From Rhizobium sp. NLR16a (lineage in GTDB: Bacteria > Pseudomonadota > Alphaproteobacteria > Rhizobiales > Rhizobiaceae): a DNA stretch of 64,000 nucleotides. The notes beneath the pieces were generated by a model. That model had not been told where the DNA came from. It saw only the letters and a program-made list of their open reading frames with translations, and did not search any database. The translations under genes and the position numbers were made by a program. The stretch is from contig NZ_CP072871.1 of the NCBI RefSeq assembly GCF_017948245.1, forward strand, positions 62,001 to 126,000, written 5' to 3'. Shown here piece after piece: positions 37,825-44,923 of the stretch (position 1 is its first letter; every line of letters starts with the position of its first letter).

Positions 37825-38805
37825 TTATCGATCGAGCTTGAACAGTGAAACTGCATTGGTGCGACCGATTTTCAGACGGTCGGCTTCGGAGATGGTGGCG
37901 CTGTCGAACCAGTTTGCAGCGTGGTCGACGTTTTCGAATGGCCAGTCTGTCGAAAACAGAATTCTGTCCGCGCCGATTTCCAGCATAGCATCGATCAGCG
38001 ATTGCGTGCGGAAATTCCCCGACGTCGTAATGTAGAAATTCTCGTTGAAATAATCGGCAATCCGGCGTTTGGCCGGATAGTTCTTTTCCACCCTGACCCA
38101 CGCATTCCGGTGGTCGATGCGCCACATCATGTACGGCAGTCCCTCGCCCATATGACCGACGATGATCCGCAAAGCCGGGTGCTCGTCAAACAGGCCGGAT
38201 CCCATCAGGCGCAGCGCATGCACAGCGGTCTCCTGCGCGAACGCCCATGTCGGACCCATCAGCCAGGAATGGCCGGCATAGATCCGGCTGTCCTGCGGCA
38301 GCGGGTTGCGCGGGTGCAGATAGAAAGGAATGTTGAGTTTTTCGACTTCGGCCCAGAACGGACGGTATTGCGGCAGATCGTAGTAGAGCGGCGTTGTTCC
38401 GTCGCCTTCCTGCGAGAAGCCGTTGACCAATGCGCCGACGAAACCCATCGTCGTCACGCAGCGCTGCAATTCCTGCGCAGCGGCATCCGGATCCTGCAGC
38501 GGCAAAGCTGCAAATCCCAGGAAACGGTTCGGGTTTTTAGCGCATTGCTCGGCCAGAAAGTCGTTGGCGCGTCGGGAAATCTCCAGGGCCTTGGCCTTGT
38601 CCGGGATCGCTTGCACGGCTGGTGCGTTCAGCGACAGGATCATTTTCTCGATGCCGTGAGCATCCATCAGCCGCAGACGCTTGTCCTGGATATCCAGAAG
38701 ACGGGCGGACAGTTCCGTCCAGTAGTCGCCCGGCACGAATCCGGCCGAATCCTGCAGCGTCTCGGGAATGGCGAAATGTTCTTCAAGCGCGATCTTGCCT
38801 TGCAC
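37825..38805 (-). CDS. graF: Gamma-resorcylate (2,6-dihydroxybenzoate) decarboxylase
   Basis: The 326-residue amidohydrolase-fold enzyme removes CO2 from 2,6-dihydroxybenzoate to give resorcinol. By count it keeps all residues known to act in the Rhizobium sp. MTP-10005 enzyme: Glu8 and His10 in LEEHF, His164 in FYLHPRN, His218 in VGHMGEG, and Asp287 in FSTDWPF. The overall sequence also closely follows that enzyme from memory. This gene identifies the pathway. Confidence 0.95.
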   Translation of the reverse strand: MQGKIALEEHFAIPETLQDSAGFVPGDYWTELSARLLDIQDKRLRLMDAHGIEKMILSLNAPAVQAIPDKAKALEISRRANDFLAEQCAKNPNRFLGFAALPLQDPDAAAQELQRCVTTMGFVGALVNGFSQEGDGTTPLYYDLPQYRPFWAEVEKLNIPFYLHPRNPLPQDSRIYAGHSWLMGPTWAFAQETAVHALRLMGSGLFDEHPALRIIVGHMGEGLPYMMWRIDHRNAWVRVEKNYPAKRRIADYFNENFYITTSGNFRTQSLIDAMLEIGADRILFSTDWPFENVDHAANWFDSATISEADRLKIGRTNAVSLFKLDR

Positions 38806-38852
38806 GATATGCTCTCTTTCCTGTCTTCAATCGAAATAATGAGGATGGCGGA

Positions 38853-40085
38853 TCAGAATTGTCCCTTGGGCGGAAGACCGAGCAGTTGCTGGCCGACCAT
38901 GGTTCCGACGGCATCCCAGTTCATGGAAATGTGGCGCCCGACGGCATTTGCATCGCGCCATGCCCGCTGCACGGGATTGGACATCTGGAGGCCGAGGCCG
39001 CCGGTCGATGCATTGAGTGCTTCGACGGCCCGAAGCGCCAGGCTGACCGCAAAAGACTGGCTGCGGCGGGCAAGAATCCGATCTTCCTCGGTGATCTCGC
39101 CGGTGCCATCCGCGCGGGCCTGGGCCAGTTGCTGCGCCCTGGCAATATCGCGCAGAATGATTTCGCGGGCAGCATCCACGGATGCGGAGGCTTCCGCCAC
39201 GCGGAGCTGGATCGTCGGAAATTCGGCGATCTTGTTGTTGCCGCCGGCAACCGCACCCCGTGTCACCCTGGTGCCGATGTGGTCGATATAGCTATCCAAT
39301 GCGCCCTTCGCCGCACCGACGGCCGCGCTGCCGAGGCAGAACGGAATTCCCATAAGGAGCGGCATGTTGAAAAGGCCGACACCCTTATAGAAGCGCCCGC
39401 CCGGCGTTCTGCCTGAGGTCGCGTCCGGAAAGCTCAGTATGCGATATTGTGGAACGAAGACATCCTTGAGGATCAGGCTTTTTGAGCCGGTACCCGCAAG
39501 GCCGACCACATCCCAGGTCTCGGCAATGGTATAATCGCTGGCGGGAACCAGAAGGAACGCCGGCATAGGACGCTCCTCCTCGCCGTTTGGTGGAATGATC
39601 GCCGCACAGAGGGCCCACTGGGCATTTTCGCATCCGCTCGCAAAGGCCCAATCGCCGGATATACGGAAACCGCCCTCGACGCGTTCAGCCATTCGGACCG
39701 GCGCGTAGGAACCGCAGAGCAGCGCATCCGGATTGCTGCCCCACACGTCCTGCTGGACCCTTTCCTCGAACATGGCGAGGAGCCATTGATGTGCGGAAAG
39801 GAGGCCGGCGACCCAGCCGGTGGAGGCACAGGCCGCCGACAGTACGATATTTGCATCGACAAGCTCGGCAAACGATCCTTCGTTGCCGCCGAAACGGGCG
39901 GGCTTGACGATATCGAAATAGCCGGCGGAGCGCAGCAGATCGATATTGCGCGCCGGCACGCGACCGGATTTTTCGGTGTCGCGGGCGCCGGCACGGATTT
40001 CGTCCAGCACCGAGGCGATGCGATCTGCAAGACATGCGTTCTCGACCCGCGTTGCGGCGGGAAACAGGGCAGCTGTATTGTTCAT
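38853..40085 (-). CDS. graD: Resorcinol hydroxylase, oxygenase component
   Basis: The 410-residue protein belongs to the acyl-CoA-dehydrogenase-fold group of two-component flavin monooxygenases (HpaB/HsaA type). Segments include DWAFASGCENAQW, VVGLAGTGSKSLILKDVFVP and the C-terminal STGGLGLQMSNPVQRAWRD. It would hydroxylate resorcinol to hydroxyquinol with reduced flavin supplied by graA, encoded 10 bases upstream. Confidence 0.9.
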   Translation of the reverse strand: MNNTAALFPAATRVENACLADRIASVLDEIRAGARDTEKSGRVPARNIDLLRSAGYFDIVKPARFGGNEGSFAELVDANIVLSAACASTGWVAGLLSAHQWLLAMFEERVQQDVWGSNPDALLCGSYAPVRMAERVEGGFRISGDWAFASGCENAQWALCAAIIPPNGEEERPMPAFLLVPASDYTIAETWDVVGLAGTGSKSLILKDVFVPQYRILSFPDATSGRTPGGRFYKGVGLFNMPLLMGIPFCLGSAAVGAAKGALDSYIDHIGTRVTRGAVAGGNNKIAEFPTIQLRVAEASASVDAAREIILRDIARAQQLAQARADGTGEITEEDRILARRSQSFAVSLALRAVEALNASTGGLGLQMSNPVQRAWRDANAVGRHISMNWDAVGTMVGQQLLGLPPKGQF

Positions 40086-40095
40086 GGAACGACCT

Positions 40096-40635
40096 TCAGT
40101 TCTGGGATGTGGGAAGCGCGTGCTGTGGTGCGCAATATTTCGAGTTTTCGTACATCAGCGGGATCGTGTCTTGGGAAAGGCGTGTATCCACCACCTGCCC
40201 GATGAAGATCGTGTGCGTCCCGTAGGGAACCGCACCCATGCGGCGGCAGACAACCGAGGCATGAGCGGAATCAAGCACCATCATGCCGCGCTCATGGCGA
40301 ACCCAATCGGCAGCCTCGAACCGACGTTCAGGCGCAATCTTGCCGCTGAAACCTTCCGACAGGGCGACCTGCCTGTCGGTCAGAATGCTGACTGCAAATT
40401 CCGGCACCTCAAGCAGCATGCCATGCAGGTAGGTACGATTGTTCAGGCAGATGAGGAGAGATGGCGGATCCATCGAAAGTGATGTGACGGCAGTTGCCGT
40501 CATTCCATGGTCCGTACCGTTGCGGCAGGCGGAAATGATCGTCACTGTCGCCGGGAAACGGCGCATGGTCGATCGAAACGCATCGCTGATCGGTGCAGGG
40601 GCCGGCACTATGCCGAGAGCAGCAGTGGCAGACAT
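40096..40635 (-). CDS. graA: Resorcinol hydroxylase, flavin reductase component
   Basis: The ~179-residue protein is a flavin-reductase-like domain of the split-barrel type: FPATVTIISACRNGTDHGMT, ATAVTSLSMDPPSLLICLNN and the final GTHTIFIGQV are typical. ATG at 40635 has GGGAGG; the upstream extension is not conserved. It is the first gene of the operon, whose order here is graA-graD-graF-graC-graB-yciI. Confidence 0.9.
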   Translation of the reverse strand: MSATAALGIVPAPAPISDAFRSTMRRFPATVTIISACRNGTDHGMTATAVTSLSMDPPSLLICLNNRTYLHGMLLEVPEFAVSILTDRQVALSEGFSGKIAPERRFEAADWVRHERGMMVLDSAHASVVCRRMGAVPYGTHTIFIGQVVDTRLSQDTIPLMYENSKYCAPQHALPTSQN

Positions 40636-40667
40636 GATTTCCTCCCGTGTTTCCCGCTGCCAAATTA

Positions 40668-40679
40668 TTGCATCTGCAA
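40668..40679. promoter_or_regulatory. Candidate GraR operator ahead of graA
   Basis: TTGCATCTGCAA is a perfect TTGCA-N2-TGCAA palindrome, 33 bases before the graA ATG and in the divergent graA-graR control region. The same motif occurs ahead of graK at 41298-41309. Confidence 0.6.
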
Positions 40680-40839
40680 CTGTTGTCAACGCAAATCTAT
40701 AAATCAGGCGGGAAAAATGTTTGATCTACCCCGCCATTGTCGGCGGCTGAAAGCCAATCATGTTGTCATCCCGGTCATTTAGGTGCATGTCGGAGAGAAC
40801 GTTCAGCAAGCGCCCCGAATCCCGCCAGCAGACAGAGAT

Positions 40840-41292
40840 ATGTACAAACTTACCGATTCCGTTCCGTATCTTCTCAATCGCGCCGGCGTGCGGATAGCCG
40901 AGGTGTTCGCGCAGAGAATTGCCGAAGATGATCTCAGCGTGGCGATGTACAGGGTTCTGGCGATGCTCAAGGAGCGCCGGGAAAGCACCCTGGGGGATCT
41001 CGCCGACGTCGTATCTGTCGAGATTTCGACGCTTTCGCGCCTGGTCGGCACGCTGGCCAAGCGCAAGCTGGTGTCGAGAACACGTCCGGAAGACAATGGC
41101 CGGATCGTCATCGTCAGGCTGACCCCGCAGGGCGAGGCGCTGACGGAAAGGCTCATGCCGCTTGCCGTGGAGCTTGAAAGCACCGCGGTTCAGGGCATGT
41201 CGGCCGAGGAAGTCGCAGCCCTGAAGAATGCGCTGCGCCGCATGCACAGCAACCTGCCGGCAATATCCGCAAAGGGAAAAGTTGCCGGCTGA
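40840..41292 (+). CDS. graR: MarR-family regulator of the gra genes
   Basis: The ~150-residue protein has a winged helix: STLGDLADVVSVEISTLSRL as the helix-turn-helix and RTRPEDNGRIVIVRLTPQG as the wing. Flanking helices would form the dimer. It is divergent from the graA operon and upstream of graK, and probably represses both until an aromatic inducer binds. ATG at 40840 begins at the conserved part (MYKLTDSVPYLLNRAG); a GTG at 40783 would add 19 residues. Confidence 0.85.
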   Translation: MYKLTDSVPYLLNRAGVRIAEVFAQRIAEDDLSVAMYRVLAMLKERRESTLGDLADVVSVEISTLSRLVGTLAKRKLVSRTRPEDNGRIVIVRLTPQGEALTERLMPLAVELESTAVQGMSAEEVAALKNALRRMHSNLPAISAKGKVAG

Positions 41293-41296
41293 GAAG

Positions 41297-41310
41297 TTTG
41301 CAGTTGCAAA
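41297..41310. promoter_or_regulatory. Candidate GraR operator ahead of graK
   Basis: TTTGCAGTTGCAAA contains TTGCA-GT-TGCAA, equal in plan to the site ahead of graA. It starts five bases after the graR stop, in the 199-bp graR-graK gap. Confidence 0.6.
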
Positions 41311-41423
41311 TATTTTATTCGCAAGTATTTAATGGCGTGTCATCGTTGTCTTGACATCGCCCGCTCGCGGGTGAGTCTGGCGCTGGGAGGAACCTCGCCG
41401 GCAATGATCCAGGAGGATTTGTA

Positions 41424-41579
41424 CATGGATCGGTGCGGGCCTGCCGCTGGCAGGAGCGTGCTTCCTGTACTCAATGTATGGGGAGGGAAAATTGGCCATA
41501 CAAGATCTCGCTATTATCAACGAACGTGTTCGCAGCCCGAATATCATCATCGCCCTTTGCGGTCTGCTGATCCTGTTTG
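41424..41579 (+). CDS. Possible leader ORF overlapping the graK start
   Basis: ATG at 41424 has AGGAGG with 8 bases of spacing, the best ribosome site in the region. It would encode ~51 residues (start MDRCGPAAGRSVLPVLNVWG) in another frame and run about 90 bases into graK. It may be a short coupling ORF or a chance match. Confidence 0.25.
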
Positions 41580-42775
41580 ACGGTTATGATCTGATCGTTT
41601 ACGGGGCAGTCGCGCCGGCGCTGCTCGGTGAAGCAAGCTGGGGCCTGACGCCCGGCATGGTCGGACGAGCTGCTTCCATCACCCTGTTCGGCATGCTGCT
41701 CGGCGCGCTCGTTGCAGGAACACTCGCCGACAGGATAGGCCGTCGCAAGGTCATCATCGGCAGCCTGCTGAGTTTCTCCGTTATGATGATCGGCAGCGGT
41801 CTGGCGCCCAACTTTCTCGTTTTCGAGGCAACCCGCTTTCTCGCCGGTCTGGGCCTTGGCGCTCTTTTTCCGACAGTAACCGCATTGATCATCGAGTTTT
41901 CCGCGCCGAGACGGAAGGCGATCGCCTATTCGATTGCTCTTCTCGGTTATCTCGCCGGCGGCATCATCTCGGGTATGCTCGGAATGTTGCTGATACAGAA
42001 ATACGGATGGCGTCCATTGATGATCATCGGCGGCGCACCGATCCTGCTTCTGCCTTTCTTTATCCACCTCATCCCGGAGTCCCCCGAATGGCTGGCAACG
42101 AAAAACCGCCAGGCCGAAGCCAACCATTTCGCAAACCAGTACAGACTGCCCAATCCCCTAGCCAGGCCCGTTGGACAACGCCAGGTCGGCATCCGGTCAC
42201 TGTTTTCCGAAGGTCGCCTGCTGCCGACCTTGAACGCATGGGGCATCCACTTTTGTTCGCTTCTGCTGACATTCGGAATGGTCAACTGGCTCCCGACCAT
42301 TATGAACAAGTTGGGCTACGACCTCGGTTCTGCCCTGCTCTTCTCCGTGACGCTCAATCTCGGAGCCGCAGTCGGCCTGCTGATTGGCGCAAGGATTGCC
42401 GACCGTGGAAATGTCAAAATCGTCGTGGCAGGTCTGTTTCTTCTTGGAGCCTGCTCGATCTGGTTGCTGACGCAGGTGGATCAGGGACTCCAGGTTTACG
42501 CTCTCGTCGCACTTGCCGGGACGGGAACGATCGGCACGCAGATCCTCGCCAATATTCTCGTTGGAAACCTCTATCCGGTCGAGATCCGCGGAACCGGCCT
42601 TGGCTTCTCGCTCGGCATCGGCCGTATCGGAGGCATGATAGGACCGGCCATCGGCGGTGCGGTTCTGGGTGCGGGCCTTGCTCCGCAGTGGAACTTCTAC
42701 ATCTTCGCTTCGGTCGGTGCCCTGGGATGCGTCCTCGCACTCATGACATTGCTGTATCGCAAAAAGGCTGAGTGA
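41492..42775 (+). CDS. graK: MFS transporter, aromatic acid:H+ symporter type
   Basis: The ~427-residue protein has twelve membrane helices, the inter-helix motif GTLADRIGRRKVIIG, and the early DGYDLIVYGAVAPALL typical of the AAHS family (PcaK, BenK), where the Asp is needed for uptake. It probably imports gamma-resorcylate or a related acid. A TTG at 41492 has GGGGAGGG 4 bases upstream and is the preferred start; ATG at 41474 would place this site inside the gene. Confidence 0.87.
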   Translation: MAIQDLAIINERVRSPNIIIALCGLLILFDGYDLIVYGAVAPALLGEASWGLTPGMVGRAASITLFGMLLGALVAGTLADRIGRRKVIIGSLLSFSVMMIGSGLAPNFLVFEATRFLAGLGLGALFPTVTALIIEFSAPRRKAIAYSIALLGYLAGGIISGMLGMLLIQKYGWRPLMIIGGAPILLLPFFIHLIPESPEWLATKNRQAEANHFANQYRLPNPLARPVGQRQVGIRSLFSEGRLLPTLNAWGIHFCSLLLTFGMVNWLPTIMNKLGYDLGSALLFSVTLNLGAAVGLLIGARIADRGNVKIVVAGLFLLGACSIWLLTQVDQGLQVYALVALAGTGTIGTQILANILVGNLYPVEIRGTGLGFSLGIGRIGGMIGPAIGGAVLGAGLAPQWNFYIFASVGALGCVLALMTLLYRKKAE

Positions 42776-42781
42776 TGCCGG

Positions 42782-42819
42782 ATTGTCGGCAGGTTCCCCA
42801 TCCGGAACCTGCCGACAAT
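42782..42819. terminator. Bidirectional hairpin after graK
   Basis: ATTGTCGGCAGGTTCC and GGAACCTGCCGACAAT form a perfect 16-bp stem with a 6-base loop. It fills the gap between the graK stop and the convergent gene's stop. There is no strong T run. Confidence 0.7.
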
Positions 42820-42820
42820 A

Positions 42821-43099
42821 CTAATGAACCATTCCAGGTTTCGCCCTGTTGGCGAACTGGTGGACGAGCATGATGCCCTGCTCAAGCAGCAGTTCGGCCG
42901 CCCGCAGATTGTGTGGCGCAAGCTCCCCCGAAAGTCCGCGGATCGTATTGGCGATGCAGACGGAGTTGACGACGAAACGGGCGTCGCCCTCCTCTTCGGC
43001 CTCCTCGGCGGTCGCCTCCAAGGCGTCGGCGACAGTGTCGAGCAGGCTCGACCGTTCAACAAGCGTCATGTCGTTCAGAGTCTTCGAAATACCGTTCAT
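42821..43099 (-). CDS. Hypothetical acidic protein, 92 residues
   Basis: The product opens NGISKTLNDMTLVERSSLLD and has a very acidic patch (EATAEEAEEEGDARF), then VCIANTIRGLSGELAPHNLR and a His-containing end. It is predicted helical. GAGGAGAC precedes the ATG. No function is recognised. It is convergent with graK. Confidence 0.55.
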   Translation of the reverse strand: MNGISKTLNDMTLVERSSLLDTVADALEATAEEAEEEGDARFVVNSVCIANTIRGLSGELAPHNLRAAELLLEQGIMLVHQFANRAKPGMVH

Positions 43100-43248
43100 G
43101 ATTGTCTCCTCGCGCGAGCCCGAGGCGGGCCACAGCGCCGATTTTCTCGATGTGCGTCAGATGGCTGTGACTGTCAGATGGAGATCCATGTCTTCAGAAG
43201 CAACGCATGGCTGCCGCGCGCTTCACGCATGCGTGCAGCGCGGCTCAA

Positions 43249-43497
43249 GGCCCCCGAGAAGAAGGTGGCGGCCTTTGGCGGGCCGGACTATCAGCTCGAT
43301 TCGCAGATCCTCATGCGCTTTGCCGAAGCGATCGAAAACGGCCGGCTGCCGCTCGTGCCGCAAATCCAGGTCGGCGGCGCCGGCGCCGAAAAAGGCGTCA
43401 CCATGGTCTTGTGGAAATGATGCTGTCGATGCTGGTCGCCGATCGGCCTGGTCAGCAGCGGGCGCCGGCTGCAGTGCCGGCGCCGATCGAGCAGCAT
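43249..43497 (+). pseudogene. 3'-end copy of the flotillin gene, frameshifted
   Basis: The segment repeats the last ~240 bases of the flotillin gene (35307-35544): EKKVAAFGGPDYQLDSQILM, FAEAIENGRLPLVPQIQVGG, then, after a one-base loss near 43407, VEMMLSMLVADR in another frame. The downstream terminator is copied too. There is no start of its own. It is about 85-90% identical at the DNA level by eye. Confidence 0.8.
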
Positions 43498-43506
43498 TGA
43501 TTGTGG

Positions 43507-43532
43507 ATGGGCCGGTTCCGCCGGCCCATTTT
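43507..43532. terminator. Copied flotillin terminator
   Basis: ATGGGCCGG/CCGGCCCAT with loop TTCCG and TTTT following. It is preceded by TTGATTGTGG exactly as at 35548. Confidence 0.65.
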
Positions 43533-43654
43533 ACTCGCCAGGACGCTGCCGCCATGCTCTGAATATTTCATGTTTCGCTGACGGGCGATAACGTCCGTTT
43601 ATTTGTCAGACGGCGCCTGCTGGATCACTCTATCGCAACACCATTCTTGCATTC

Positions 43655-44923
43655 ATGGCCTATCGTTTCGTCCACACTGCCGATCTCCATCTCGACTCTC
43701 CCCTGCGCTCTCTCGCGCTTCGCAACGCAGAGCTGGCCGACCTCGTGAGTGACGCCAGCCGGCAGGCGCTGGTCGCGATCGTCGATCTTTGCCTTGAGGA
43801 ACAGGTCGACGCGCTTGTCATCGCCGGCGATCTCTACGACGGCGAGCAGACGTCGATGAAGACGGCGCGCTTCCTGGCAGGAGAGCTCGAACGGCTGCAC
43901 CGAGCGGGCATCTCAGTCTTCAAGATCCGGGGAAATCATGATGCGATGTCGAAGATCGCCAGGGAACTGGTGATGCCCCATACGGTGAAGATCTTCGGCG
44001 GCCATGCCGAGATTGTGGAGGCCACGAAGGGCAGCTTGTCGGTCGCGATCCACGGCCTGAGCTTTGCGAAACCGCAGGCCCCGGACCCGCTGCTGCCGAA
44101 GTTCAAGCCGCCGGTAACGGATGCCGTCAATATCGGCATCATGCATACGAGCCTGGCCGGATCGGTCGGACATGATGTCTATGCGCCCTGCAACGTGCTC
44201 GACCTGCATGCCTCGGGTTTCGATTATTGGGCACTCGGGCATCTCCACCAGCGCAGCCAGTATCCCGGCACGGCGACGGTCGTCATGCCCGGCATGCCTC
44301 AGGGCCGCGACATCAATGAAGCGGGCGTCAAGACCGTGTCGCTTGTGACCGTGGCGGACGACCGGACCGTGACGGTTGAGGAGCGGCGCACCAGCATCGC
44401 GCAGTTCGAGCGCGTCAATGTCGACCTCACTGGTGTCGATGATTGGCGTGAGGCGGCCATGCTGGTCGAGACGGCGCTGATGGCGCAGCGCGACCGCACG
44501 GCTTCGCCCCATCTTGTCGCACGCCTCAGGCTTTCCGGCCGCACGCCGCTCTCCTGGCAGCTCCGGCGCGATGTTGACCTCATGCAGGCGGAAGCCGAGC
44601 GGCGCAGCGACCTGATCGGCTGTACCTGGATCGAGAAGCTGGAACTCGCCTTCGAAGCGCCCTCGATGCCCGCAGACGCGTCCGCCGCCGATCCCGTCAT
44701 CGAACTCGGCACGCTGATGCGGGACGAGGTCATCGCGCGTAGCGGATTTCGCGACGATGTCAGGGAGATGATCCGGGACCTGCTCGCCGACCTGCCGCCC
44801 GAGAGCCGGGCATTTGCCGGTGATAACGAGGCGGGTTTTGAACGCTTCATCGACAGCCTTCTCGCCGATGGCGCCGAGGACATCGCCGCCCGGATGAAGG
44901 CGGTGGATCGGGGAGACAGCTGA
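43655..44923 (+). CDS. SbcD/YhaO-like DNA repair exonuclease
   Basis: The 422-residue protein has the metallophosphatase motifs of Mre11/SbcD nucleases in order: HTADLHLDSPL, VIAGDLYDG, KIRGNHDAMS, IGIMHTS and WALGHLHQ. A capping and partner-binding C-terminal part follows. It overlaps the AAA gene by one base (TGATG), so the two products are probably made in balance and act as a complex on DNA ends. Confidence 0.85.
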   Translation: MAYRFVHTADLHLDSPLRSLALRNAELADLVSDASRQALVAIVDLCLEEQVDALVIAGDLYDGEQTSMKTARFLAGELERLHRAGISVFKIRGNHDAMSKIARELVMPHTVKIFGGHAEIVEATKGSLSVAIHGLSFAKPQAPDPLLPKFKPPVTDAVNIGIMHTSLAGSVGHDVYAPCNVLDLHASGFDYWALGHLHQRSQYPGTATVVMPGMPQGRDINEAGVKTVSLVTVADDRTVTVEERRTSIAQFERVNVDLTGVDDWREAAMLVETALMAQRDRTASPHLVARLRLSGRTPLSWQLRRDVDLMQAEAERRSDLIGCTWIEKLELAFEAPSMPADASAADPVIELGTLMRDEVIARSGFRDDVREMIRDLLADLPPESRAFAGDNEAGFERFIDSLLADGAEDIAARMKAVDRGDS

